Positions 44,813-53,462 of a stretch of DNA of 64,000 bases are shown here, piece after piece. The notes beneath the pieces were generated by a model. The model searched no databases, was not told the origin of the DNA, and saw only the letters and a list, made by a program, of their open reading frames with translations. The DNA comes from Lederbergia lenta NBRC 16444 (lineage in GTDB: Bacteria; Bacillota; Bacilli; Bacillales; Bacillaceae_C): assembly GCF_001591545.1 (NCBI RefSeq), contig NZ_BCVC01000001.1, positions 1,426,001 through 1,490,000 on the forward strand, written 5' to 3'. A program made the position numbers and the translations under genes. Numbering within the stretch: the first letter of the stretch is position 1; every line of letters begins with the position of its first letter.

Positions 44813-45445
44813 CTATAGTATACCTTTTACTGCCATTCCAAACTCATATAGAAAATAGCCCGCAAAGCCTATTAAAATAATTCCAGCAATGATAGATACC
44901 CATTTTATCATTGCGCGATTCATGACTTTTCTTGTTACTGAAATAATTGTTAAAAGGCCAATATCGTGAATAAGAATACCAACTAAAATACCTGTCCCAA
45001 CTATAAGAAAATTTGATGGTTGAGCTGCGTCATACGAATCAGAGAGTACAGCTCCAAAAACGGAAACCCAAAATACAAGATTTCCTGGTGAAACAGCTAC
45101 AAGTAAACCGTTACGATATGAGGTCAAAAATGATTTATTTGATTTTTCACCATCCATTGTAATGTCTTGTTCTGAGTTTTTGATAGAATCATAACCCAAG
45201 AAAGCTAAAAACCCAGCACCAATAAGCCACATCGGTATTTGAATAAATGGGATTGCAAGTACAGAAGCCAGTCCCATATATAAGGCAATAATTAATAGGA
45301 GGTCTACTGTCATTCCACCTAAACCAACAGACCATCCATGCATAAATCCCTTTTTTAAACCTTGCTTCGTCATTTCAACTGTAATCGCTCCAACAGGCAT
45401 AGCAATGGCCAGACCCGCTAAAACATATGTAAAAAATAATCCCAA
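44813..45445 (-). CDS. LysE/RhtB-family amino acid exporter
   Basis: 210 residues, six membrane segments. The family start is clear: GLAIAMPVGAITVEMTKQGL and KKGFMHGWSVGLGGMTVDLL; the central loop leads to NGLLVAVSPGNLVFWVSVFG, the second conserved block. These carriers export basic or small neutral amino acids; the substrate is not readable. Ribosome binding site GCGGGGAAT before the ATG. Single gene. Confidence 0.9.
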   Translation of the reverse strand: MGLFFTYVLAGLAIAMPVGAITVEMTKQGLKKGFMHGWSVGLGGMTVDLLLIIALYMGLASVLAIPFIQIPMWLIGAGFLAFLGYDSIKNSEQDITMDGEKSNKSFLTSYRNGLLVAVSPGNLVFWVSVFGAVLSDSYDAAQPSNFLIVGTGILVGILIHDIGLLTIISVTRKVMNRAMIKWVSIIAGIILIGFAGYFLYEFGMAVKGIL

Positions 45446-45730
45446 AAATATTCCCCGCTTTCAAATTTTGTGTCTTTCTTCATCTGCTTACATATATATT
45501 AGCACATAAAATACATAAAGATGCATATAGTTTAATTATTATGCACATTTGTTATTATCCGTATTACTTTATAATCTGCTTATCTGTGACTGCTCCTTCT
45601 CTTACAATACATCCGCTATTCTCACTTGAATATAAAAGAGTTACCAATCATTTGTAGATAACAGGAATAGCTAACATATGAAATAGAAAAGACCCAGAAA
45701 TCGGAAAGGTTTATTTTCACGAGATCAAGG

Positions 45731-45940
45731 TCATATTAACGATTTATGGTCATTAATTGAATATATATTGGTCGCAATTCTTGCATTATTTTTGGTTAAT
45801 GGTGTCTTTTGCATATTCGTAAACATAACGTACTTGTTAATCATTCCAAGACTTAGATTCGCACCTTTTTGCATTAAATCCGTTAATACTAAACTATCCT
45901 CTACTGTTTGAAATTGTTTTATTCTCTCCTCATCCTTCAT
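45731..45940 (-). CDS. Uncertain small ORF or gene remnant
   Basis: 69 codons (MKDEERIKQFQTVEDSLVLT, then LMQKGANLSLGMINKYVMF). The frame extends upstream about 15 more codons without a start codon, and no ribosome binding site precedes the ATG, which suggests the 3' remnant of a larger gene. Not recognised. Confidence 0.3.
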   Translation of the reverse strand: MKDEERIKQFQTVEDSLVLTDLMQKGANLSLGMINKYVMFTNMQKTPLTKNNARIATNIYSINDHKSLI

Positions 45941-46187
45941 TAATTGGTGGATTATTTCAAGTTGTGGAAAGGCATATTAATTGTTCTATCATATCGTTTC
46001 CCCTACTATCATATTGGATATTTCTATTTTACCAAATTAACAGGGGGTACACATTAAAAAGAATAATAGGCACTGTTTTTTGCAATAAAGCACACCTACG
46101 CTAATTTCATACACAATAGAAAACAATGTTACACTACCCTATACACCGACAAGATAATAACATATATTAAATTAAGGTGATGAGGAT

Positions 46188-46967
46188 ATGAAAACAAAAA
46201 TGTATATTAACAATGAGAAGTTATTAGCGGGAATTACTATGAAAGACGCAGGCGAACCTGAATATAATAATATGGCTCTTCATGCTTGTGAAGTACCTAG
46301 TCATGTCATTGACAATCGGAAGAAATTAGCTACTTCCTTGAAATGTGAACTGGATAACTTCGTTTGTTCCAACCAAACACATAGCTCTAATTTTCATCAT
46401 GTGACGCTTGGTGATAAAGGACGAGGCTCTAAACGAATGGACGACGCTATTGCCGATACAGACGCACTGTATACGTATGAGCCCAACCTGTTGCTATGCA
46501 GTTTTTCTGCGGACTGTGTCCCAGTTATTTTTCATAACGAAGTGACTGGCCTCATTGGTGTGATTCATTCCGGATGGCAAGGTACAGTTAAGGAAATTTC
46601 TTTGAAAGTTTTTGAACATTTAATACAAGTTGAAAAATGTAGCCCGAGTGATATATATATACAAATTGGCGCTGCTCTTAGCCAAGAAAAATTTGAAGTA
46701 GATGAAGACGTATATGTGAAGTTCAAACAACTCGGTTATGCAGATGATTTTATCTACTTCAATGAACAAACCCATAAATATCACATTGATAATCAGCAGA
46801 CAGTCAAAAAACAATGTGAGTTAGCAGGTATTCCGAGGAATCAAATTAAAATAGATCAAACATGTACGTATTTTAGTCCCGATGGATTCTCCTATCGTCA
46901 AGATAAAAAAAGTGGTAGACACCTTAATTTCATTATGAAAAAAGGTAATTATCCGCTAGAAAAATGA
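46188..46967 (+). CDS. Laccase-domain (YfiH/YlmD, PgeF) family protein
   Basis: 259 residues. Zinc-site motifs of the family: NQTHSSNFH, SADCVPVIF and GVIHSGWQGTVKEIS, giving the His/Cys/His set, plus CTYFSPDGFSYRQDK near the end. Family members are purine nucleoside phosphorylase/adenosine deaminase-type enzymes or peptidoglycan-editing factors. Unlike B. subtilis ylmD it is not in the ylm division cluster, so this may be an extra copy. AAGGTGATGAGG precedes the ATG. Confidence 0.85.
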   Translation: MKTKMYINNEKLLAGITMKDAGEPEYNNMALHACEVPSHVIDNRKKLATSLKCELDNFVCSNQTHSSNFHHVTLGDKGRGSKRMDDAIADTDALYTYEPNLLLCSFSADCVPVIFHNEVTGLIGVIHSGWQGTVKEISLKVFEHLIQVEKCSPSDIYIQIGAALSQEKFEVDEDVYVKFKQLGYADDFIYFNEQTHKYHIDNQQTVKKQCELAGIPRNQIKIDQTCTYFSPDGFSYRQDKKSGRHLNFIMKKGNYPLEK

Positions 46968-46987
46968 AAGGTCAAGATCCGCTATAT

Positions 46988-47026
46988 AAAAAGCACATCA
47001 ACTTTATACATTGATGTGCTTTTTAT
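46988..47026 (+). terminator. Terminator of the laccase-domain gene
   Basis: AAAAAGCACATCAA (46988-47001) with TTGATGTGCTTTTT (47011-47024), nine-base loop. Confidence 0.93.
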
Positions 47027-47141
47027 TATGATAGAATCAAAGTGATGTCCATATATGAATGTCATCACCACTTCACGTTTAATCGCATAAATCAAAACGA
47101 TAGAAACCTTTTACTTTTATTGAAAATCTTCCGTTCGGGTA

Positions 47142-47357
47142 TTAGACCTCAATCGGTACTAAACCAAACTCATCTTCTCCATATTTTTTTATCATTTTTT
47201 CTTTAAACTCTTCAAAAGATAAGTGAAAGTTATCCGTTGGAGTTCCTAATAAACAGCGAAAAACGCCATCCTCATAAGTGATCAAATAACTCTTCTCTTG
47301 ACTTGTATTTTCGGAATAAAATTCATTTGTATATTCGCCAAGCTGGTCAATAGTCAT
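47142..47357 (-). CDS. Small hypothetical protein
   Basis: 71 residues, acidic: MTIDQLGEYTNEFYSENTSQ at the start, ending YGEDEFGLVPIEV. Looks like a folded small domain, but there is no good ribosome binding site, and the frame is open for 12 more codons upstream without a start. It may be the C-terminal part of a broken gene. Not recognised. Confidence 0.4.
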   Translation of the reverse strand: MTIDQLGEYTNEFYSENTSQEKSYLITYEDGVFRCLLGTPTDNFHLSFEEFKEKMIKKYGEDEFGLVPIEV

Positions 47358-47514
47358 TTGACTTTTTAAAAAAATGGGTAGATCGACGCTAACCTATATA
47401 ACAATTCGCTTGACCTTCACTTTACATCCACCCCACACTAAATTAAATCGCTTTCAAACCGTTCGAACTTCAGCAATATGATCCAATTCCGCAATACAGG
47501 GCGTAGAACGGCAA

Positions 47515-47967
47515 TTAGCGAAAAAATGGAACTTCTTTCACACCTACCATACGTGCGTACATAAAAAGTTGTCCTTTATGGTGGATTTCGTGATCATACA
47601 TTGCAGTTAGATATCTTTTTTTCGGCCCCTGCAGTTTCGGGTGCGATGAATTATTTTCAGTTTCTAAGTCTGCATCAGTCAATGATTCATATGTAGCCTT
47701 CGTTTTTTCCGTAAAGTCCTTTACAACTTTGCGCACATCCCTCATCGTCTTACATTCGGTGACGTCTGGTGAAGCAAATTCTTCAGTCTTAACCATTGTA
47801 ACGAACACATCATTCCATCCAGCAACATGCAATGCGAGTTCGCCAAGTGTCATAGCTCCTTCCCACGGTTTGAAATCAATATGTTTGTCATCAATGAGTT
47901 CCAGTAATTCTTCCAGTACATTTCGATGTTGTAACCATTCATTCATCATTTGCTTTGCTTGCCCCAA
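47515..47967 (-). CDS. DinB-family protein
   Basis: 150 residues from a TTG at 47967, with GGGAGG seven bases upstream. Four-helix DinB/YfiT build with metal His: LALHVAGWNDVF in helix 2 and YDHEIHHKGQLFMYARMVG in helix 4. DinB-like proteins are metal-dependent thiol transferases or damage-related proteins. The longer open frame upstream (to 48096) belongs to a broken membrane-protein gene, not to DinB. Confidence 0.85.
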   Translation of the reverse strand: MGQAKQMMNEWLQHRNVLEELLELIDDKHIDFKPWEGAMTLGELALHVAGWNDVFVTMVKTEEFASPDVTECKTMRDVRKVVKDFTEKTKATYESLTDADLETENNSSHPKLQGPKKRYLTAMYDHEIHHKGQLFMYARMVGVKEVPFFR

Positions 47968-48161
47968 ATTAATTCCTCCCTTATTAGGTCTTCCATCTAC
48001 ACTAAAAAAACTCATTTTAACATTATTCTTTTGGGCCAACCCAATTGCTGCTCCCAAAAGAGCATTCATGACAAATATCACAAATACAAAAAACAATCCC
48101 GCAATTACCCAGATCCTAGTGATGCGCCAAAAATTAGAAAGAGAGTGCGTTTCTCACTCAT
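47968..48161 (-). pseudogene. Frameshifted small membrane-protein gene
   Basis: An ATG at 48161 overlaps the PH-domain stop (ATGA) and codes MSEKRTLFLIFGASLGSG, then meets a stop. One base shift restores VIAGLFFVFVIFVMNALLGA, a membrane segment, and AIGLAQKNNVKMSFFSVDGR. So the gene seems broken by a single frameshift near 48105. Confidence 0.45.
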
Positions 48162-48550
48162 ATTTTATCCCCCTCTTCCTCGTTTTCGTTAAGGTTGATT
48201 GAAGGACAATCCCTCATTATTTCATGAACCAATTGTTCGTAATTTCTACTCTCAAATACAATGTGATCAAATTCACATCCCTTCAATTTAAGCATGACGA
48301 CTTCATTTTCATTATGATAGGCCAAAAAGTATTTCTCATCTTCAATCATAAATATTCCAGCTTTATAGCCAAATGTCGTGATGCCTGTTCTCTTAATAGC
48401 CGCTGTCCATGAAAAATGAAATTTTCCCACCCGAATTTCTTCAATTGAGGTGTAAGGTATTTTGATCTCTCTCCTCAAAGTTAAAGCTGCTGTCCATCCC
48501 GAAATATTCAGTAGTAACTCACGATCACCTGCCACAACTTGAAAACTCAT
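48158..48550 (-). CDS. Bacterial PH-domain-like protein
   Basis: 130 residues, beta-rich, with a single C-terminal helix: SFQVVAGDRELLLNISGWTA, EIKIPYTSIEEIRVGKFHF, TGITTFGYKAGIFMIEDEKY and FESRNYEQLVHEIMRDC. This matches small bPH-type proteins. GGAGGGG is seven bases before the ATG. Sits at the end of a decayed ABC operon. Confidence 0.65.
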   Translation of the reverse strand: MSFQVVAGDRELLLNISGWTAALTLRREIKIPYTSIEEIRVGKFHFSWTAAIKRTGITTFGYKAGIFMIEDEKYFLAYHNENEVVMLKLKGCEFDHIVFESRNYEQLVHEIMRDCPSINLNENEEEGDKI

Positions 48551-48626
48551 CTTGAATCCCCTCCAATTTACACAGCCAATCTTCCATGGATTATTTAACC
48601 AATAATCCGATTAAAGAAATCACATG

Positions 48627-48886
48627 GAAGGCAATTCCTCCGTCATCCATGGATAAAAAGTAGGTTGTTGCGGTAAATACCCAATAAATTTACGCATTTG
48701 TTCATGGCGTTTACCTTTAAGCAAGATTTTCCCATCTGTAAGTAAAATCATTTTAATAATCGTTATTTTGCCTGTTCCGTTGGGACCGAGAAGAACCACA
48801 CATTCTCCTTGATTAATATGAAAATCGATATTTTGAACGACTTCATGATCTCCGTAGCTTTTTTGAAGTAGGTGTATCTGAGCGTT
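48627..48886 (-). pseudogene. ABC transporter ATPase remnant
   Basis: A leftward frame codes SYGDHEVVQNIDFHINQGEC, VVLLGPNGTGKITIIKMI and later RKFIGYLPQQPTFYPWMTEE: the first part of an ABC ATPase, up to the Q-loop. The Walker A has KIT for KTT, residues are missing after MI, and the protein ends at the Q-loop with no signature or Walker B. It is a decayed, truncated gene. Confidence 0.8.
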
Positions 48887-49076
48887 GCCTCCTTCCTAAG
48901 ACAAAATACAAAATGGGGCCGATTATGTTAATCAATATAATAATCGCACCCAAAACCATTTATAATCAGCAATAAATCCCATAATGCCACAGAAAAATAA
49001 GCGCAGATGTAAAATTAAGATAGGCAAAGTAACGGTAACCAAGCTTCCATTTCATCAATTCCAATGTGATAACCAT
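48887..49076 (-). pseudogene. PLDc_N-type small membrane protein remnant (YxlE-like)
   Basis: Two frames carry the parts of one small protein: IADYKWFWV in one, and VLGAIIILINIIGPILYFVL then GRR in the other; together they make the PLDc_N pattern (W-x-WV, INxIGPILYF, GRR). A one-base shift separates them. In the sigY operon of B. subtilis a PLDc_N protein (YxlE) precedes an ABC ATPase (YxlF) in the same order. Confidence 0.6.
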
Positions 49077-49094
49077 AATGCATGTGTTGCCCCC

Positions 49095-49637
49095 TTACCC
49101 TTTTGGTGATTTTTGCGGAATAAACATACTCCCAAAAATTCGAGTGGTTCGTTCAGGAGTTAACTGGTTATTAAACGCCTTCTCAATCGCCTGTTGAATG
49201 GACTGGGTAAGCTCCTGAAATTCTTCATCTGACAGATGCAAAGGTACATACGCATAGCTAAATCCTTCTTGCTCGTACTTTTCAGGGGGCGTATTAGCCA
49301 AATAAGATGTCGCTAATTGAAGTAAATTACCGTGAAATACGGAAAAATGACGGATATGGTCTTCCTGTGAGATCGTTTCAATTTCGCTTTCAGGAATTTG
49401 CAAGTTATCTATTTTGACTGAGAATTTTCGTTCTTCTGTCCCTTTCACCTTTTGCGTTTCAATGACTTCAATAAGGTTTGCTTCGAGTAAAATATTTATA
49501 TGACGATATAACGTAGCTTGAGGAACATCTCCAAGTATCTCTCCAAGTTGAGCTATCGTCAGTGGTTTGTTTAGCAACAATTGCTGTACAATTCGCATCC
49601 GCACGGGATGAAGAAGTAAATCGGCTTTTCCTTTCAT
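49095..49637 (-). CDS. ArsR-like winged-helix regulator
   Basis: 180 residues. N-terminal HTH: LLHPVRMRIVQQLLLNKPLT, then IAQLGEILGDVPQATLYRHI and NILLEANLIEVIE. C-terminal ligand-like domain of 100 residues not recognised. GGAGAGG before the ATG. A perfect inverted repeat of 11-bp arms lies 17 bases upstream, a likely own operator. It heads what was once an ABC transporter operon, now decayed. Confidence 0.85.
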   Translation of the reverse strand: MKGKADLLLHPVRMRIVQQLLLNKPLTIAQLGEILGDVPQATLYRHINILLEANLIEVIETQKVKGTEERKFSVKIDNLQIPESEIETISQEDHIRHFSVFHGNLLQLATSYLANTPPEKYEQEGFSYAYVPLHLSDEEFQELTQSIQQAIEKAFNNQLTPERTTRIFGSMFIPQKSPKG

Positions 49638-49653
49638 TGAATTCCTCTCCAGT

Positions 49654-49681
49654 GTATTATCATTCTATAAAATGATAATAC
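49654..49681. promoter_or_regulatory. Operator-like inverted repeat before the ArsR-like gene
   Basis: GTATTATCATT, six bases, AATGATAATAC: perfect 11-bp arms. Location right before the regulator's ribosome binding site suits autorepression. Confidence 0.7.
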
Positions 49682-49857
49682 AATATCCAAACCATACTGT
49701 CAATGTTGGTTCGGAATAAGATTTGTTCAAATATCCCACAAACATTATTAAACTCCTCTGTAAAATGAACCAAAAACTTACGGTTTACCTCTTTATTCAT
49801 GCCGTAATTTCCTTAATGCTGAATATGCTTCCATTTCTATTCCGAATCATCAGATTC

Positions 49858-50187
49858 CTAATTAAAGGAGATCGTATCATGCACTTCTTCATATCTTTTT
49901 AACCAAATTGCACAACGTATATTTAAGTAAACTTCTCTTTCCTTGTCACCTTTTCCCTGCACAATTACGAGGTTTTCTATGAGTTTACTATCACCGACGC
50001 GACGGCTTCTGGAATAAAATTCCTTGAAGGTGCTCTGTTTCATGCTTAGTAAGGAACATTCATTGGAATTCGCATACCTAACCTTGGTTCTTTTACATTT
50101 GCAGCTGGATTTTTTAATAAAACCTTCTTCATATCTCCATTTAAACAGCAACCTAATAAATCGTAAGCTATAATAAAGTACATCCAT
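49858..50187 (-). pseudogene. Tyrosine recombinase/integrase remnant
   Basis: Fragments of one integrase appear in different frames: YSLRFIRLLFKWRYEEGF, then KNPAANVKEPRLG in another frame, then VIVQGKGDKEREVYLNIRCA and IWLKRY back in the first. The GKGxKEREVYL motif is the beta-hairpin of the catalytic domain. The active-site region after it is missing. So a phage or transposon recombinase gene has decayed here. Confidence 0.75.
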
Positions 50188-50690
50188 TTATAATAGCGAA
50201 AATACAAGTAAGGTGCCTATCCTAATTCGTTAAAAGCGCCCGTTTGCGTAAGAACGTTTACGGGATATTTGACATTCTTTACATATCCCTAATCACTAAG
50301 TATAATAGACCTGTAAAGTCGATTTCAATGAGCATATCAATTTAATTATAAGAGGTGAATTTTGTGAGTGCGGTAGTTTCTAAATAAGAAAACATTATAG
50401 GAAATAAGAAAGTTTTAACAACAGGGGATTTCAGTTATTTTCACCCCCTTATTTTGTTATGGACTTATTTCCACTTATGAAGATACCTACCATACTTTAC
50501 AAACAAGTGCATCACTTCATGATTAGAACTATCGTTATTGATGGTTTTATTTATGTATTTTACTTTTGCATTGTAAACGTAAGCTGCGGTGGATTCCGCA
50601 GCTTTTTTACATCTATATCCAACTCATTGAAATTTTGTCGTTAGGTTTCTTCATTGCTGATCTAATAATCACATGGAGGAGAATGAAAAC
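50188..50690. other. Intergenic with one terminator
   Basis: About 500 bases. Apart from the hairpin at 50581-50608 nothing is certain. A seven-codon frame starting GTG after AGAGGTG (near 50354) may be a decayed gene start. The sequence CGCCCGTTTGCG at about 50238 forms a weak hairpin. Confidence 0.4.
50581..50608 (+). terminator. Terminator without a clear upstream gene
   Basis: AAGCTGCGG (50581-50589) with CCGCAGCTT (50596-50604), six-base loop, six T. No intact rightward gene precedes it, so it may have outlived its gene. Confidence 0.85.
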
Positions 50691-52592
50691 ATGAATGAAA
50701 GTACTTTTGAAAAATTACAGTACAACGAACTAAAAGAGATCATAAAATCTTATTGCGCTAGCGGACTTGGCAAACAACTATTTGATAAATTAATTCCAAG
50801 TTCTGACTTAAAAGTAGTCAAACATCGATTAACCGAAACATCTGAAGCACGTGCCATTCTGGATGCAGGAGGAAACGTACCTTTTATGGGTATGTCCAAC
50901 ATTGAACATACTATTGACAAATTGGAAAAGGGCATAATTTTAGCCCCATCAGAGCTTTTAAGTATTTCCGATTTTTTAAGAGGTTGCCGAAGAATTAAAG
51001 TTTTCATGTCCGGTAAAGAATTTTTTGCACCGACTTTATCGTCCTATGCCAATTCCATGACAGAATTCATAGCGGTAGAAGAGGAAATTAACTTCTCTAT
51101 AAAAAATAATCAGGTTGACTCGGACGCCAGTAAAGAACTCAAACGTGTTCGTCATCATATCCAAACAACTGAACAAAAAGTAAAGGAACGATTAAATAAA
51201 TTTCTAAACAGTAGCACAAATAAAAATTATATTCAGGAATTCATCATTAGTATCAAAAATGATCGCTATACAATACCAATAAAATCCTCATACAAAAATC
51301 AAGTACAGGGAACTATAATTGAAATATCATCTAAAGGTTCGACAGTCTTTATGGAACCAAGTATAGCGGGAAAATTAAGTGATGAATTAGCAACATTAAA
51401 ATCCGAAGAGGCAATGTTGGAATATCAAATTCTAGCTACTTTAACAGGGCTAGTGACTGAAAATCTTCAAGATATTAATATTAATATTGAGCTTATTTCC
51501 CAGTACGATCTTATTTTTGCTAAAGCTAAATATAGCAAAAATGTGGATGGAATGGAGCCAAACATAAATGATAATGGGAATATAAAATTAATAAATTGCA
51601 AGCATCCATTACTATCAGGTCATGTTATACCACTGCAGTTTCAGATAGGGAGCAGTTATCGTAGCTTAATCATAACCGGACCAAATGCTGGGGGAAAAAC
51701 AATAGTGTTGAAGACAATTGGCCTTGTTACTTTGGCAACGATGTCTGGGTTCCATATTACCGCTTCGAAAGGAACCGAAATTGCAGTATTTGAGCGCATG
51801 TTTGTTGATATTGGTGACAATCAGAGTTTAGAAAATGCACTAAGCACGTTCTCTTCTCACATGAAGAACTTATCAGAGATACTTCGATCGGTAAACAACA
51901 ATACCCTGTTACTATTTGACGAGATTGGCAGTGGGACAGAACCAAATGAAGGAGCAGCATTAGCAATCTCCCTCTTAGAAGAGTTTTATCTTAAAGGATG
52001 TATTACCGTTGCAACAACGCATTATGGAGAAATAAAACGTTTTTCCGAAATGCATAGTGACTTTATGAACGCTGCTATGCAATTTAATCAAGAAACATTA
52101 GAACCATTATTTAAACTTCTCATCGGGCAGTCTGGGGACAGTAATGCTTTATGGATCTCTAGAAAAATGAATGTACCGGAAAATGTTTTAAAAAGAGCAG
52201 AAGATTATATGGAAAATAAAGAATATCGCTTAGAACGGTTAAATGAAAGCAAAATCCTAAGACCAAAAACAGCGGTTGATAAAGTTAAAAATAATATCGA
52301 CTATCAAAAAGGAGACCGCGTAAAACTGCTTGACCACGATGACTTTGGAATAGTGTATAAAGAAAAGGACAACTATTATAACGTTACTGTGTATTATCAA
52401 AATCAATTTATTGAAGTAAACGAAAAACGCTTGGTACTAGAGTTAAAAGCTGAAGAGTTATATCCAAAGGGCTATGACTTAGACACTTTATTCATTGATT
52501 ATAATACTAGAAAACTAAATCATGATATAGAGCGAGGATCGAAAAAAGCACTTCGTAAAATCCAACAAGAAATTCGAAATAATAATAATTAA
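50691..52592 (+). CDS. MutS2-like ATPase without Smr domain
   Basis: 633 residues. MutS core helices in the first half; ATPase with IITGPNAGGKTIVLKTIGLV (Walker A), FVDIGDNQSLENALSTFSSH, and LLLFDEIGSGTEPNEGAALA (Walker B), then ATTHYGE. A KOW-like segment (YQKGDRVKLLDHDDFGIVYK) follows. Standard MutS2 of Bacillus is about 785 residues and ends in an Smr nuclease domain; here the protein ends after the KOW part, so it is the short paralogue. Smr-less members may act on stalled ribosomes or recombination without cutting. ATG 50691 has GGAGGAG nine bases upstream. Confidence 0.88.
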   Translation: MNESTFEKLQYNELKEIIKSYCASGLGKQLFDKLIPSSDLKVVKHRLTETSEARAILDAGGNVPFMGMSNIEHTIDKLEKGIILAPSELLSISDFLRGCRRIKVFMSGKEFFAPTLSSYANSMTEFIAVEEEINFSIKNNQVDSDASKELKRVRHHIQTTEQKVKERLNKFLNSSTNKNYIQEFIISIKNDRYTIPIKSSYKNQVQGTIIEISSKGSTVFMEPSIAGKLSDELATLKSEEAMLEYQILATLTGLVTENLQDININIELISQYDLIFAKAKYSKNVDGMEPNINDNGNIKLINCKHPLLSGHVIPLQFQIGSSYRSLIITGPNAGGKTIVLKTIGLVTLATMSGFHITASKGTEIAVFERMFVDIGDNQSLENALSTFSSHMKNLSEILRSVNNNTLLLFDEIGSGTEPNEGAALAISLLEEFYLKGCITVATTHYGEIKRFSEMHSDFMNAAMQFNQETLEPLFKLLIGQSGDSNALWISRKMNVPENVLKRAEDYMENKEYRLERLNESKILRPKTAVDKVKNNIDYQKGDRVKLLDHDDFGIVYKEKDNYYNVTVYYQNQFIEVNEKRLVLELKAEELYPKGYDLDTLFIDYNTRKLNHDIERGSKKALRKIQQEIRNNNN

Positions 52593-52642
52593 AGTAAAAA
52601 AGATTCCCACTTTCGTTCGAAGGTGAGAATCTTTTTTACTTT
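52591..52642 (+). terminator. Terminator of the MutS2-like gene
   Basis: AAAGTAAAAAAGATTC (52591-52606) with GAATCTTTTTTACTTT (52627-52642) and further pairing inside. The left arm begins at the stop codon. Confidence 0.9.
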
Positions 52643-52663
52643 GCACCCGTTTGTTGGGTTGTA

Positions 52664-52800
52664 TTAATCAATTCTTTTAAGATCAGCTTCCCTTATCGAA
52701 TCACCAGTAATTTCAAAGGAGTATACCGTGTTTGTTGTTAATTCAAGTGTAATTTTCTTTAATGGGATTTTATTTTCATCTTTATCTATTGCATAAATTC
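52664..52800 (-). pseudogene. 3' remnant of an unknown gene
   Basis: A leftward frame without start codes YAIDKDENKIPLKKITLEL, TTNTVYSFEITGDSIREADL and ends KRID. A frameshift near 52800 joins it to RQEDFDLEDKKH in another frame. No product recognised. Confidence 0.4.
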
Positions 52801-52847
52801 AAATGTTTTTTGTCTTCCAAGTCAAAGTCTTCTTGGCGGCCTAAAGC

Positions 52848-52871
52848 AGTAAGCTTGTCACTAAGCTTACT
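52848..52871. repeat. Short perfect inverted repeat
   Basis: AGTAAGCTT, six bases, AAGCTTACT. Function unknown; may mark the edge of the decayed gene. Confidence 0.4.
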
Positions 52872-52889
52872 TCACTATACACACCAAAT

Positions 52890-52925
52890 AACCCAGCACC
52901 TTGATAAAGCATGCTGGGCTTTTTC
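52890..52925. terminator. Terminator between remnant and staygreen gene
   Basis: AACCCAGCA (52890-52898) with TGCTGGG (52912-52918). T run is on the plus strand; leftward it serves the staygreen gene less well. Confidence 0.6.
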
Positions 52926-52933
52926 GATATGAT

Positions 52934-53389
52934 TTAAATTAAATAACGCCTCGGTGTACCACAATGTTTCAAAACATTATAACGCGGAATATGAGAATCA
53001 TACTGTATATAGATTGGTGCATCTAGTAACCAAGGAACATGCTTGTAGAGCGCTAAATCACCTTTAATAATGTTTTGAATCATTTCAGGAAGATTATCAT
53101 TCAAAACATTATAGCGATTTAATGCGACCATTTCATCATGCTCACTACCGCTTATATATACTTTTCCAGTTAGCATATATTCTCCGAGTTTTGGTCTCCA
53201 TTCAGCAGTAAGAATATCTTCGCTTCGTACATTTCCTACGTTCATGGCATATTTTGTATCGATTATCAATATACGAGACTCATCTGTTTCCATGTTTGAC
53301 AATGTATATTTTCTTCCATCAACAGGTCCATATTCCGTTACAGGTGGCATTAATTTCACAGTAATTAAGTAGGATCGCAGCTTTTCCAT
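52934..53389 (-). CDS. Staygreen (SGR) family protein
   Basis: 151 residues. Matches bacterial homologues of plant staygreen proteins: VKLMPPVTEYGPVDGRKYTL, TAEWRPKLGEYMLTGKVYIS, YKHVPWLLDAPIYIQYDS and KHCGTPRRYL. In plants SGR removes Mg from chlorophyll a; bacterial homologues can do the same in vitro, but Bacillaceae make no chlorophyll, so the native substrate is unknown. Start ATG at 53389 with AGGAGGACC upstream. It lies just downstream of argF but has its own ribosome binding site and a 73-base gap. Confidence 0.8.
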   Translation of the reverse strand: MEKLRSYLITVKLMPPVTEYGPVDGRKYTLSNMETDESRILIIDTKYAMNVGNVRSEDILTAEWRPKLGEYMLTGKVYISGSEHDEMVALNRYNVLNDNLPEMIQNIIKGDLALYKHVPWLLDAPIYIQYDSHIPRYNVLKHCGTPRRYLI

Positions 53390-53462
53390 TTTGCAGGTCC
53401 TCCTTTATGTTGTTTACTGTACTATATGGAAAATGCCTACATATGGTGAACCTTACTGCTTG

